From contig NZ_STFX01000018.1 in assembly GCF_005222915.1 (NCBI RefSeq), positions 124,001 through 188,000 of the forward strand: a stretch of DNA of 64,000 nt. The letters are read 5' to 3'. This DNA is from Rhizobium sp. FKL33 (lineage in GTDB: Bacteria > Pseudomonadota > Alphaproteobacteria > Rhizobiales > Rhizobiaceae). Each line of letters starts with the position of its first letter. Position 1 is the first letter of the stretch. The position numbers and the translations under genes were made by a program. Of the stretch, positions 42,322 through 51,705 are shown one piece after another. The notes under the pieces were generated by a model, which did no database searches, was not told the DNA's origin, and saw only the letters and a program-made list of their open reading frames with translations.

Positions 42322-43125
42322 ATGTTGACGCAAGATGAAATTCTCTCGGCGGCTCGGGCGCTCGACGAGGCGGAAAGAACCCGCCGGCAAACGGGCCTGC
42401 TGTCGCTCAGACATCCCGAGATGACCATGGACGACGCCTATGCGGTTCAGGGCGCCTGGGTTCGCCAGAAGATCGCCGCGGGCCGTCGCGTCATCGGATG
42501 GAAGATCGGGTTGACGTCCAAGGCGATGCAATATGCGCTGAACATCGACATACCGGATTCCGGCGTTCTTCTCGACGACATGGCTTTCGAAGATGGCGCG
42601 AGCATTCCGGAAGACCGTTTCATTCAGCCGCGTATCGAGGCCGAAATCGCATTTGTGATGAAAACGGCGCTCAAGGGCCCCGGGGTCACCCTGTTCGACG
42701 TGCTCAACGCCACCGACTATGTCACTCCGGCGCTCGAGATCCTCGACACCCGCATCCTGCGGGTAGACCCGGACACCAGGAAGACGCGGACGATCGTCGA
42801 CACGATCTCAGACAACGCCGCCAATGCCGGCATCGTCATCGGCGGTCGGCAGATGCGGCCCGACGCGCTGGACATGCGCTGGATGGGCGCGATCGTCTCG
42901 CGCAATGCCGAGGTCGAGGAGACCGGACTTGGCGCGGGCGTCCTCAATCATCCTGCGCGGGGCGTCGCCTGGCTGGCCAATCGCCTGGCCCAGTATGGAG
43001 ACGGCATCGAAGCGGGTCAGATCGTGCTCGCCGGCTCGTTCATTCGTCCTGTCGAAGCGCGCCACGGCGACACGATCGTCGGAGATTTCGGTCCCTACGG
43101 CACGATCAGCTGCCATTTCAGATAG
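42322..43125 (+). CDS. hpaH: 2-oxohept-4-ene-1,7-dioate hydratase
   Basis: 267-residue member of the MhpD/HpaH hydratase group, a branch of the FAH fold. LSLRHPEMTMDDAYAVQGAWV, GRRVIGWKIGLTSKAMQ, QPRIEAEIAFV and HPARGVAWLANRLAQYGDGIEAGQIVLAGSFIRPV match HpaH closely. It adds water to the oxo-heptenedioate for aldol cleavage by HpaI. Operon position between hpaG and hpaI supports the call. Confidence 0.92.
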   Translation: MLTQDEILSAARALDEAERTRRQTGLLSLRHPEMTMDDAYAVQGAWVRQKIAAGRRVIGWKIGLTSKAMQYALNIDIPDSGVLLDDMAFEDGASIPEDRFIQPRIEAEIAFVMKTALKGPGVTLFDVLNATDYVTPALEILDTRILRVDPDTRKTRTIVDTISDNAANAGIVIGGRQMRPDALDMRWMGAIVSRNAEVEETGLGAGVLNHPARGVAWLANRLAQYGDGIEAGQIVLAGSFIRPVEARHGDTIVGDFGPYGTISCHFR

Positions 43126-43134
43126 GATAGGCCA

Positions 43135-43944
43135 ATGCCCGCGCCAAAGAACAGCTTCAAGGCCGCCCTCGCGCAAGGCCGAACGCAGATCGGTCTCTGG
43201 GCAGCGCTGACGAGCCCGATCACGGCAGAAATCTGCGCCAGCGCCGGCTTCGACTGGGTGCTACTCGATGCCGAACATGCGCCGAACGACATTCCGACGC
43301 TAATGGCGCAGCTACAGGCCATGGCTCCGCATCCAGCCCATGCGATCGTGCGGCCGCCCATCGGCGAAACCTGGCTCATCAAGCAGATCCTCGACATCGG
43401 GGCGCAAACGATCCTCGTGCCGATGGTGGAAACGAAAGAGCAGGCCGAAGCCATGGTTCGCGCCGTGCGCTATCCGCCCCACGGCGTCCGCGGCGTCGGC
43501 GCATCACTCGCTCGCGCCTCGGCTTTCAACCGCATTCCGGATTATCTGCAGACCGCCAATGACGAAATCTGTCTCCTTCTGCAGATCGAAAGCCGCGCCG
43601 GCCTCGTCAATCTCGACGCGATCACGGCGACCGAGGGCGTCGACGGCGTCTTCATCGGCCCCGCCGATCTCGCAGCCGACATGGGATTTCTCGGCAAACC
43701 CGGCGCCGACGAGGTGCAGACTGCGGTGACCGAGGCTCTGGTTCGGATCCAGTCGCTCGGCAAGGCGGCCGGGATACTTACTGCCGATCAATCGCTGGCG
43801 CGGCGATACGTCGAACTCGGCGCTAGCTTTGTGGGGATCGGCAGCGATGTCGGCTTGCTCGTCAACGCAACCGGCAGATTGTTGAGCGATTTTCGCGAGC
43901 ACAATCAATCCGTAATGGGTCCGGCAGCAGGACAAGTCTACTGA
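43135..43944 (+). CDS. hpaI: 4-hydroxy-2-oxoheptane-1,7-dioate aldolase
   Basis: 269-residue class II pyruvate aldolase of the HpcH/HpaI family. QIGLWAALTSPITAEICASAGFDWVLLDAEHAPND provides the first metal/substrate motif. LVPMVETKEQAEAMVRAVRYPPHGVRGVG and FIGPADLAADMG complete the site, with the Arg and metal-binding Glu and Asp expected. It cleaves the hydroxy-oxo-diacid to pyruvate and succinate semialdehyde, the end of the pathway in this window. Succinate semialdehyde dehydrogenase is not obvious here. Confidence 0.92.
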   Translation: MPAPKNSFKAALAQGRTQIGLWAALTSPITAEICASAGFDWVLLDAEHAPNDIPTLMAQLQAMAPHPAHAIVRPPIGETWLIKQILDIGAQTILVPMVETKEQAEAMVRAVRYPPHGVRGVGASLARASAFNRIPDYLQTANDEICLLLQIESRAGLVNLDAITATEGVDGVFIGPADLAADMGFLGKPGADEVQTAVTEALVRIQSLGKAAGILTADQSLARRYVELGASFVGIGSDVGLLVNATGRLLSDFREHNQSVMGPAAGQVY

Positions 43945-44141
43945 ATGCTCCAATGAACCCCGACAACGGAAGCGCTGCAATCATACAATAGACAGATGAC
44001 GCAGTTCGATCACGGTAAGCGCCGCAGCCTACGATCCGCCCTTTTCGCGGGCTGCCGAGACCTTGAGCCGATGCTTCGAAGTCTTGGTTTCTCCGTGGTT
44101 CCCAGCGTAGACAAACCGGAGAGACCAGCAAGCACCCGCGC

Positions 44142-45044
44142 TTACGCACGCCGAATGATCGGCCGGTTCGCCAGCATCAGCACGACGATCGTCATGACAT
44201 AAGGCAGAGCCGAAAAAGCTTCGGTCGGCAGTCCCGCGAGACCGCCTTGCGCCCGTAGTCCGAGACTGTCGAAAAAGGCGAAGATCAATGCGCCGATCAG
44301 CGCCCCGAGCGGCGTCCAGCGGCCGACGATCACGATCGCCAAGGCGATATAGCCGCGGCCATTGGTCAGCCCATCATTATAAGAGCCGAGAACGGCAAGC
44401 GTGATCGCCGCGCCCGCAAGCCCCATGAAGGCGCCGCCAAGCGTGATGGCGATGTAGCGGACGCGATCGACATTGACGCCGCGCATTTCCGCCGCCGCGC
44501 GGTCTTCTCCGACCGCCGTCAGGATCAGGCCGAGGCGGGTTCGGTTGAGGAGATAGATGGCGACGATCAGCACCAGGATCATCGCGTAAGTTAGCGCGTT
44601 CTGCCGAAACAGGATCGAACCGATAAATGGGATATCCACCAGTCCGGGAATTGTGATCATCGGCACCAGCGGCACGAAGATCGCTGTTTGCCCCGAGGGT
44701 TGCCAGAGCTGGAACACATAGGATGTGAGCCCTGCCCCAATCAGCGAGATCGCGATGCCGATGACGATCTGGTCGGCGTTGAAACGGATCACCGACACCG
44801 CCAACAGAAGACCATAGATGGCGCCGACAAGGCAGGCTCCGGCGAGGCCTGCGCCCCATCCGGCGAAATAGGCGAAGACCAGCGCGGCGAAGGCGCCGGC
44901 AGTCATGACGCCGTCGATACCGAGATTGATGGCGCCGGCTTTTTCGGTGATCATCTCTCCAAGCGCCGCAATAAACAACGGCGTCGCCAGCCTGAGCATG
45001 CCTCCGAGCACGATTTCCCAGAAGACCGGATCGGACCAATCCAT
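44142..45044 (-). CDS. ABC transporter permease, nucleoside type (BMP system)
   Basis: 300-residue inner-membrane permease with about eight hydrophobic spans, of the class paired with BMP/PnrA binding proteins. AALGEMITEKAGAINLGIDGVMTAGAFAAL is the diagnostic N-terminal motif and VGEDRAAAEMRGVNVDRVRYIAI the ATPase-coupling loop. It starts one base after the stop of the other permease and ends the eight-gene minus-strand operon. Confidence 0.87.
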   Translation of the reverse strand: MDWSDPVFWEIVLGGMLRLATPLFIAALGEMITEKAGAINLGIDGVMTAGAFAALVFAYFAGWGAGLAGACLVGAIYGLLLAVSVIRFNADQIVIGIAISLIGAGLTSYVFQLWQPSGQTAIFVPLVPMITIPGLVDIPFIGSILFRQNALTYAMILVLIVAIYLLNRTRLGLILTAVGEDRAAAEMRGVNVDRVRYIAITLGGAFMGLAGAAITLAVLGSYNDGLTNGRGYIALAIVIVGRWTPLGALIGALIFAFFDSLGLRAQGGLAGLPTEAFSALPYVMTIVVLMLANRPIIRRA

Positions 45045-45045
45045 C

Positions 45046-46077
45046 TCAGACGCCTCCCGTTTTGCGCCGGAAAGCGAGCGCTACGATCAACAAAGTCAGC
45101 CCCTCCACTACGACCGCGATGGTGGCGGGAACCGAGGTTCCCATCTGCATGCCCTGCGCGCCTGTCGACAAGGCGGCAAAGCCGAGGGCAGCCGCAAGAA
45201 TACCCAGAGGATTGAGCCCGCCGAGAATCGCCACGAGGATGCCGGAAAAGCCCAGACCGCCGTCCACGCTCGGATAGAGCGTATGTGTGACGCCTGCGAC
45301 CTGCGCCCAGCCTGCAAGGCCCGCGCCGCCGCCCGCGACAATAAAGACCGTCAGCGTCGCGCGCGACGAGGAAAGTCCCAGCCGCGCAGCCAGTTTGGCA
45401 TGGGTGGAGAAAAGGCGATAGACCAGACCGGAGCGGGACCGGCCCCACCACCAGAGCGCCACAGCCAGGATCGGAACGAGAACGAGGCCCCAATGCAGCC
45501 TTGTGCCGTCGATCAAAGTCGGAATGAGCGCCACGTCCGGCAACGGATTGCTGCGCGGCGTCGCGGTCTGGGCTGCGGCGGCCAGCGGTCCTTTCAGGAT
45601 CCAGAGCAGACCGAAACCGGCGATGTAATTCAGCAGCAGCGTCGACAGGATCTCGTTGACGGAAAAGCGCAGCCGCAGCAAAGCCGGGATCAGGGCGAAG
45701 AGCACCCCGCCCGCTATGCCGCCGAGACAGCCGAGCGCCAGGAGCACGATGGGCGACCCGCCGGCTGCGGCTTGCAGCAGCGCGGTCGACAGCGCTGCGC
45801 CCATGACCAGTTGTCCCTGGCTGCCAATGGTGAAGATCCCGGCGCGCAACGCAGGCGCGACGCTCAGTCCCACCAGCGCCAGCGGAATAGCCGTCACCAG
45901 CGTCTCCGCCAGAAGATAGGTTTCGCCGAAAGCTCCATAGACCAGCGCTTTGAGCGCTGTGACGGGTTCTGCGCCGGCCGCGAACACCAGGGCTGACGTC
46001 AAGGCCATCAGCGCCCCGACGACGCCCAAGATCCGCAACACCTGCTCCGAGCCGAACGCGCCCTTGATCGCCTTCAC
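45046..46077 (-). CDS. ABC transporter permease, nucleoside type (BMP system)
   Basis: 343-residue partner permease of the importer. GAFGETYLLAETLVTAIPLALVGLSVAPALRAGIFTIGSQGQLVMGA is the family N-terminal motif, and RLRFSVNEILSTLLLNYIAGF is also typical. It contains about ten membrane spans. Its start codon overlaps the flavoprotein stop by four bases. Purine-nucleoside import is suggested by the adenosine and adenine deaminases in the same operon. Confidence 0.87.
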   Translation of the reverse strand: MKAIKGAFGSEQVLRILGVVGALMALTSALVFAAGAEPVTALKALVYGAFGETYLLAETLVTAIPLALVGLSVAPALRAGIFTIGSQGQLVMGAALSTALLQAAAGGSPIVLLALGCLGGIAGGVLFALIPALLRLRFSVNEILSTLLLNYIAGFGLLWILKGPLAAAAQTATPRSNPLPDVALIPTLIDGTRLHWGLVLVPILAVALWWWGRSRSGLVYRLFSTHAKLAARLGLSSSRATLTVFIVAGGGAGLAGWAQVAGVTHTLYPSVDGGLGFSGILVAILGGLNPLGILAAALGFAALSTGAQGMQMGTSVPATIAVVVEGLTLLIVALAFRRKTGGV

Positions 46078-47321
46078 TGATAGAGCCCCGGTTCCGGCTG
46101 CGAGCCCGTCAGCACATGTCGGCCGATCTCGGCCTGTTTCCAGGCAACCGGATCATGCAACGACAACACCCGGATATTGCGCCAATGGCGATCGAAACCA
46201 TTGCTGCGCGCCACCGAACGCGTGCCCATCAACGTATAGATCTCGGAGGCAGCGGCGAGCGACGCCTTGTGCGCCGTCACCTTGGCGGCATAGACGGGAA
46301 TGGCGAGTTCCGTGCGGTCGACATCGCCGCGTTCATAGGCGTCCAATAGATCCGCCGCGCTCTGCATCAACGTGTAGGCCGCCACGAGATCGGCGACGAG
46401 ATCGCCGGCTTTCAGCCGTGTCAGCGGATCGTCAGCAGCGTTGTCGACGCCGGCGGAAGGCCAGGGCCGGCTCTTCGTCGGCACGAAGCCCGCCGCCTCG
46501 CGCAAGGCAGCAATGGCAGAGCCGATCATGATCGCGCAGAAGCCGACCTGATAGCGCAGCGAGGCGTGCGGCGGCGAGAACTGGCCGGGGATCGTGGCGT
46601 TCCAGTCGGGATCGGACTTCACCTGGTCGAAGGTGATCGTGCCGGAATCCGTGGCCCGCTGGCCGATCGGATCCCAGTCGCGATGGATGGTGACGCCCGG
46701 CGTCGTGGGCGGGATCAGATTGAGCTGCATGCCGGCCAGCGGGTTCTCCGCAATGCCGGCGGCCTCTGGATTATAGGCCCAGGTGGCGATGTAATCGGCT
46801 TCGGCGGCGGCGGTGGTGTAGATCTTCTTGCCCGTAACGGTGAAGCCGCCATCTCCCCGGGGTATGGCGGTCGTGGTCAGGGGATCATCGACCTTGCGGC
46901 CCGACTCCGCCACAGCGAGGCCGATGATCGCCTGGTCCTCGACGAGAGCGCGGGCAAGCCTCGGCTTCAAGTCCGGCGGGCAATAGGTCAGGATTTCCCT
47001 GACGATCTCGTCATGCACTTTATAGAGCTGCGCGACAGAGGAATCCGCGAGAGCGAGCCGCAACTGCGCCTCCATCGAGGCGCGGTGCGACAGTCCCAAT
47101 CCGCCGAGCTCTTTCGGCAGCACGTTCTTTAGGAAGCCGCTGCGCTTCAGTGCGGCGATGGACAGGGTCGGATAGCGGCCGATGCGGTCATTTTCCACGG
47201 CGTGCGGGGCAATTTCGGTCTCCGCGGCATGGACGAGCGCCAACAGCGCCTCGGTCTCTTCGGATGACAACCCGGCGGGAGGAAAGGCGGCGCCGAGAAG
47301 GGGCGGAAGTTTGGCGGTCAT
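46074..47321 (-). CDS. acyl-CoA dehydrogenase-fold flavin monooxygenase (SfnB/DszC-like)
   Basis: 415-residue acyl-CoA-dehydrogenase-fold protein. KRSGFLKNVLPKELGGLGLSH, AVAESGRKVDDPLTTTAIPRGDGGFTVTGKKIYTTAAAEADYIATWAY and MGTRSVARSNGFDRHWRNIRVLSLHDPVAWKQ are typical of the SfnB/DszC group of FMNH2- or FADH2-dependent monooxygenases, not fatty acyl dehydrogenases. No matching flavin reductase is in the operon. The ATG ending at 47321 has AGGAG seven bases upstream; one ending at 47327 overlaps the deaminase stop and is the alternative. It lies between the deaminase and permease genes and overlaps the latter, so it should act on the imported compound, perhaps oxidising an N- or S-substituted purine. 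That is inference. Confidence 0.78.
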   Translation of the reverse strand: MTAKLPPLLGAAFPPAGLSSEETEALLALVHAAETEIAPHAVENDRIGRYPTLSIAALKRSGFLKNVLPKELGGLGLSHRASMEAQLRLALADSSVAQLYKVHDEIVREILTYCPPDLKPRLARALVEDQAIIGLAVAESGRKVDDPLTTTAIPRGDGGFTVTGKKIYTTAAAEADYIATWAYNPEAAGIAENPLAGMQLNLIPPTTPGVTIHRDWDPIGQRATDSGTITFDQVKSDPDWNATIPGQFSPPHASLRYQVGFCAIMIGSAIAALREAAGFVPTKSRPWPSAGVDNAADDPLTRLKAGDLVADLVAAYTLMQSAADLLDAYERGDVDRTELAIPVYAAKVTAHKASLAAASEIYTLMGTRSVARSNGFDRHWRNIRVLSLHDPVAWKQAEIGRHVLTGSQPEPGLYQ

Positions 47322-47323
47322 GG

Positions 47324-49204
47324 TCATTCTCCTGGAATCGCCACGGCCTCGAAGCGGCCGGGATCCATCATCTTGTGAACGTCATGGGCGTGGCTCGGGC
47401 AGCGGCAACAGACGAGACCGCCCTTCAGGCCGAGCACGAGATCGGTGAAGCTCTGCGTCTTGGTCTCCACCAGTCCGCGCTCGGTGAGGCCGAGATCCGG
47501 CACGCCGACGAGACCGATGAAGGACATGATCAGGAAAGGCGCATGCATCGTGCAGCCGATCGACTGCGCCGCCTGATCGCAGAGCAGAGAAAGGTCGCGC
47601 ACAGTTTCCCATGGCTGGTCGCTCATGCAGCCGGCCACGGGCAAAGGCACGGCGCTCAAAATCTTGCCGTCGGCGACCACGACATAGCCGCCGCCGATCG
47701 CCTTGATGGCATGAGCGGCGAAGGCGAGGTCTTCATCGGTCACCCCGACCATGACGAGGTTCTGGTTCTCGCAATTGGTCGTGGCGGCGATGGCGCCGCG
47801 TTTGAGGCCGAAACCCTTGACGAAGCCGACGCCGACATTATCGGTGGCGTGGTGGCGATCGACGATGGCGACCTTCAGCACATCGCGCTCGGTGTCGCAG
47901 ACAAGCCTGCCGTCGACCACGTCGAGTTCGGCATGGAAGGCGCGTTTGAAATAGCCGTCATACATTTCCATCGCCTGAACCCAGGCTTTGGAGCCTGCAG
48001 CTTCTGTCGTGAAGAAACCGGCGTTGATATCCGGATGCAGATGGATGGTGTCGCGAGTGAAAGGCGGCACCGGATCGGTGTTCTCGAACAGCGGTTTGCC
48101 GTCGCGCGCCACCACTTTGCCGTCCACCATCACAACGGTTGGCCGCGCCTCGGCGAGGTCGGCCACGAGTTGCAGATCGGCGAGCTTGTTGGGCGTGATG
48201 GAGCCGACGAGGTGGTCGATCCGGTAATAGGAGGCGGCGTTCAGCGTCGCCATGCGCCAGGCCTTCAACGGCTCGACGCCGCATTCGATCGCTTTGCGGA
48301 CTTGATGATCGATATGACCCTGCCGGTCGAGATCCTCCACCAGCTTGTCGTCGGCGCAGAAGGAAATGTGGTGCAGACCATCCTTGAGCGCAGGAATGTC
48401 GGCGAAGACTTCGGGCGTGTTGTCGTTCATGCTGCCGGCCATCACCGTCAGCATCGCACCCAGCCGCAGCCTCTCGATCACATCCTTGGTCTTGTGCGCA
48501 TTGTGATCGTCGGAGATGCCGCCGGCGAGATAGGCCCAGAGCGGCTCGTTTTCCAGAAGCGCGGTGTGACCGGTGATGCGCTTGCCGGCAGCGATCGCCG
48601 CGACCTGCTTGCGCGCCGAGGATTCGTCGAGATTGAAGGGATTGGATTCCCCGAGCGTGGCGGCGTCCGGTCGCTGGACGCGATAGGCGATCTGCTCGGT
48701 GGTCAGATGCGCGCCGCCGAGCTCAAGTTCCGGGGCCTGCGGCACCTTGTGCGACACCTGGCGCAGGATGCGGAGCGGCGTGGTGGTCGTCCCCATGAAA
48801 TCGAGCCCGTCCTCGCCCAGCACATTGGCGATGCAGTTGGCGTCGGCGAGCACCGTCGTCGTGCCGCGCGGCACCGAGAGACGGGCGAGTTCGCCGGGAA
48901 CGAGCTTGGTGTATTCGATATGCAGATGCACATCGATGAAGGTCGGGGCGACGAAATAGCCGGTCGCGTCGATGATCTCGTCGCAATCGAAATAACCGAC
49001 CGGCGTCACCGCCGCGATATGGCGCCCCGAGATCACCACGTCGCGCTCCAGGATCTCGCCGATATGCAGAGCCAGCACCTTGCCGCCGCGAATGATGCGG
49101 TCCGGCTTTTGTCGGCCGGCAGCGACGAAACGCATGCGCATCAGTTCTTCAACGCTGGGCGCCCAAGCGGCGCCTGTGGCGGGATAGGTGATCTTGTCGG
49201 TCAT
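47324..49204 (-). CDS. adenine deaminase-like amidohydrolase (divergent active site)
   Basis: 626-residue member of the adenine deaminase family, usually ~570-620 residues. The first metal site is VAPTFIDVHLHIEYTKL, and the middle part has GHTALLENEPLWAYLAGGISDDHN. The C-terminal domain ends FLIMSFIGLVGVPDLGLTERGLVETKTQSF. Typical enzymes have IAHDSHN in the segment that here reads GAIAATTNCENQNLVMVGV, so conserved His and Asp residues are missing, and SDHE is changed to DDHN. It may therefore have another substrate or weak activity. It overlaps the ATPase gene upstream and the flavoprotein downstream. Compare the two more canonical paralogues at 55162 and 58816. Confidence 0.82.
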   Translation of the reverse strand: MTDKITYPATGAAWAPSVEELMRMRFVAAGRQKPDRIIRGGKVLALHIGEILERDVVISGRHIAAVTPVGYFDCDEIIDATGYFVAPTFIDVHLHIEYTKLVPGELARLSVPRGTTTVLADANCIANVLGEDGLDFMGTTTTPLRILRQVSHKVPQAPELELGGAHLTTEQIAYRVQRPDAATLGESNPFNLDESSARKQVAAIAAGKRITGHTALLENEPLWAYLAGGISDDHNAHKTKDVIERLRLGAMLTVMAGSMNDNTPEVFADIPALKDGLHHISFCADDKLVEDLDRQGHIDHQVRKAIECGVEPLKAWRMATLNAASYYRIDHLVGSITPNKLADLQLVADLAEARPTVVMVDGKVVARDGKPLFENTDPVPPFTRDTIHLHPDINAGFFTTEAAGSKAWVQAMEMYDGYFKRAFHAELDVVDGRLVCDTERDVLKVAIVDRHHATDNVGVGFVKGFGLKRGAIAATTNCENQNLVMVGVTDEDLAFAAHAIKAIGGGYVVVADGKILSAVPLPVAGCMSDQPWETVRDLSLLCDQAAQSIGCTMHAPFLIMSFIGLVGVPDLGLTERGLVETKTQSFTDLVLGLKGGLVCCRCPSHAHDVHKMMDPGRFEAVAIPGE

Positions 49205-50709
49205 GCAGGCGTCTCCTGTGCGGGCAGTCCCGCCATGGCCCGGCCGATGGCGGTCATGTCCACCGGGCCGGAAAGATCGAATTTAGCAACCAGCCGCCCA
49301 TGCGTCAGGACGACGAGGCGGTGTCCTATTTCAAGCAGTTCATCGAGATCGGCCGACAGCACCACGACGGCGGCGCCATCCGCGGCCGCCTGCGTCAGCG
49401 CACCGCGAATTGTCGCGCTCGCGGCGAGATCCAGGCCCTGCGTCGGACCATGCGCAACGATGACCCCGGGCTTTTGCGCCAGCTCGCGGCCGACCAGCAG
49501 CTTCTGCTGGTTGCCGCCAGAAAGGCCGCTTGCGCGCGCTTCGGGATTGGGCGGACGGACGTCGAAGGCCTCGATGATCTCCACGCCGCGCGCGCGCTCC
49601 GCAGCCCTTCGTCTCGCACCGAAGCGCTGGAACGCTTTCCCAGCCATCGCGAACAGGCTGGCGTTTTCGGCGATGGTCAGATCGCCCGCGACGCCATCGG
49701 CGCGATTTTCCGGAATGAAGGCGAGACCCGCCTCTGCGGCGCGCGCCGCATCGCCACTCACATCGACGCCGTCGACCAAAACCGAACCGCGCATCGATCG
49801 CAGGCCGGAGAGGGCCTCGGCCAGCGCCGGTTGGCTCGCCCCCGCCACGCCGGCAATCGCGAGGATCTCTCCCTGTTTCACGGAAAAGGACACATCGTCC
49901 AGCATGCCCGCGTCCCCCTCCCCGACGCACAGGTCCGAGACCTGCAGCCGGGTCCACGTGCTGCCGCTGGTCGTCTTTTCTTTTGCAGAACGGTCGCGAT
50001 CCCCCACCATCAGGCGGGCGATGTCCTCGCCGGCCAAACCGCCAACGTCACCATCAAGCACCACTTTGCCCGCCCTGAGCACGGTGATCCGATCCGCGCC
50101 GCGCAACACTTCGGTAATGCGATGGGTCACGAGACCAATCGAGGTCCCCGAGGCGGCGAGGCGGCGGATGGCGGCGACGAGCCTGTCGATTTCCAAGGGA
50201 CCAAGCGCCGAGGTGGGTTCATCGAGCAACAAGACGCGCGCCCCATCGGCAAGCGCCGCGATGATCTCGCCCATCTGACGCTCGGCGAGACTGAGACGTC
50301 CGACCGGCTCGTCGAAATCCGGCGACATATCCATCAACCGGGCCGCCTCCGCAAGCTCGGCCCTGGTCGTCTTGCGATCGAGCCGCAGGCCCGCCTTCGC
50401 CAGAAGATGGTTTTCGGTGATGGACAGGCTTTTGAGGAAGGAGAGCGACTGCGGCACGAAGCCGATACCGGCCTCGATGGCGCGACGGCGGGACCAGTTG
50501 GTCACGGCCACGCCATCGAGATTGAAAGCGCCTGCATCCATCGGCAGTATCCCGGCGATGATCTTGGCGAGCGTCGATTTGCCAGCACCGTTTTCGCCGA
50601 CGATCGCCGTCACTTCCCCGGCTTGCAGGGCAATGGATGCATCTTCAAGAGCCCGGAGTTTTCCGAAGCTCTTGTTGACGCCCGACAGCGAAATGAGGGC
50701 CTGCGGCAC
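49201..50709 (-). CDS. ABC transporter ATPase, double-domain (nucleoside/sugar type)
   Basis: 502-residue ATPase with two nucleotide-binding domains, as in NupO/YufO-type importers. The first has Walker A GENGAGKST, signature LSLAERQMGEI and Walker B VLLLDEPTSAL. The second has a degenerate P-loop (AGVAGASQPALAEAL, lacking GKS/T) and signature LSGGNQQKLLVGREL, which is the normal pattern for this family. It energises the two permeases at 44142 and 45046. Start codon 12 bp after the BMP gene stop. Confidence 0.88.
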   Translation of the reverse strand: MPQALISLSGVNKSFGKLRALEDASIALQAGEVTAIVGENGAGKSTLAKIIAGILPMDAGAFNLDGVAVTNWSRRRAIEAGIGFVPQSLSFLKSLSITENHLLAKAGLRLDRKTTRAELAEAARLMDMSPDFDEPVGRLSLAERQMGEIIAALADGARVLLLDEPTSALGPLEIDRLVAAIRRLAASGTSIGLVTHRITEVLRGADRITVLRAGKVVLDGDVGGLAGEDIARLMVGDRDRSAKEKTTSGSTWTRLQVSDLCVGEGDAGMLDDVSFSVKQGEILAIAGVAGASQPALAEALSGLRSMRGSVLVDGVDVSGDAARAAEAGLAFIPENRADGVAGDLTIAENASLFAMAGKAFQRFGARRRAAERARGVEIIEAFDVRPPNPEARASGLSGGNQQKLLVGRELAQKPGVIVAHGPTQGLDLAASATIRGALTQAAADGAAVVVLSADLDELLEIGHRLVVLTHGRLVAKFDLSGPVDMTAIGRAMAGLPAQETPA

Positions 50710-50721
50710 GCGTGATCGACC

Positions 50722-51705
50722 TTATTCGAAGAAGTTCGGCAGGGTCTTCTTGCCCGAGGCGAGATCGGCGATCAGCGCCTCGACCTGGCTGTCGAGATCG
50801 GCTGGCAGGCTTTCGCCGAGAGCGTTGACCTTGGTCACCACCAGTCCCATGTTGCCGATGCCGGATACGAAGAATTTCTTGCCGAAGCTGCCGGCCTTGA
50901 TGTCGTCGACATAGGCCTTGTAGGTCGGATGCATGTCGAGGACGACCGAGGCGATATTCACCTTGGCGGCAAACCCGCCGGCTTCGCCTGTCACCCCGAT
51001 GGTCAGCGCGCCTTCCTGGGCTGCGGCTGCCGCCACTCCGTTGCCGATGCCGTCGCCGGAGGTCCAGACGAGCTTCGCGCCCTGGGCGACCATGCCGCGG
51101 GTGACTTCGGCCGCTTTCTGCGCGTCGTCGAAGGAGCCGGTATAGGCTTCGATAATCTTGGCGTCCGGCTTTCCTTCCTTGAGACCGGTCTTGAAGCCGT
51201 TATGGGAGGCCTTCACGAAAGCGAGTTCCGGGCCGCCGACCACGCCGAAGGTGGAGACGCCGCCGAGCTTGCCGGCGATTAAGCCGCCGAGATAGCCCTG
51301 CTGGCCGAAATCATAGGTCCAGCCGTCGACATTGGCGAGCAGGCGACCGGCAAGATCGGGGCCGCCGGAGGCCGCGAAATGCACCTTCGGAAAGTCAGGC
51401 GCGATCTTCAGGATCGGCTCCGACAGTTCGATGCCGTGGCCGATGATCAAGTCATAGCCCGACGCCGCATATTGACGGATCACCGGCTCGGATTTCGAGG
51501 GATCGGCCATTTCCTCGCGGAGTTCGAAGGTGATCTCGCCGTCCTTGGCGAGCTTCTCCGCCGCTTCCCGGGCGACCTGATTGAACGAGCCGTCATTGGC
51601 GTGACCGGGCACCAGAAGCGCGACCTTGAGCGGCGCGGCATAGGCGCCGGTGACGGCGGAGGCGAGAAGGACGGCCGCAAGGCCGAGGCGGCGAAGCATG
51701 TTCAT
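50722..51705 (-). CDS. BMP family ABC transporter substrate-binding protein
   Basis: 327-residue periplasmic binding protein of the Bmp/PnrA-like class. Signal peptide MNMLRRLGLAAVLLASAVTGAYA is cleaved before APLKVALLVPGHANDGSFNQ. QVAREAAEKLAKD, YDLIIGHGIELSEPILKIAPDFPKVHFAASGG and DFGQQGYLGGLIAGKLG are typical. BMP proteins usually bind purine nucleosides, matching the adenosine deaminase upstream. The first Met or the one three residues later could be used. It overlaps the secreted hypothetical gene by four bases. Confidence 0.88.
   Translation of the reverse strand: MNMLRRLGLAAVLLASAVTGAYAAPLKVALLVPGHANDGSFNQVAREAAEKLAKDGEITFELREEMADPSKSEPVIRQYAASGYDLIIGHGIELSEPILKIAPDFPKVHFAASGGPDLAGRLLANVDGWTYDFGQQGYLGGLIAGKLGGVSTFGVVGGPELAFVKASHNGFKTGLKEGKPDAKIIEAYTGSFDDAQKAAEVTRGMVAQGAKLVWTSGDGIGNGVAAAAAQEGALTIGVTGEAGGFAAKVNIASVVLDMHPTYKAYVDDIKAGSFGKKFFVSGIGNMGLVVTKVNALGESLPADLDSQVEALIADLASGKKTLPNFFE

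Noticed and set aside
40456-42531. A 691-codon minus-strand frame opposite hpaD and hpaG
   Set aside because: Antisense shadow of two well-defined enzymes; no family resemblance and no ribosome site.
44086-44126. Weak inverted repeat GGTTTCTCCG/CGGAGAGACC between hpaI and the convergent permease gene
   Set aside because: A 21-base loop and no T-tract make it a poor terminator; kept out of the feature list.
47150-50278. A 1042-codon open frame on the plus strand opposite the adenine deaminase, flavoprotein and ATPase genes
   Set aside because: It is antisense to three clear protein families, its product is Arg-, His- and Asp-rich with no domain, and GC-rich codon bias routinely opens the opposite strand.
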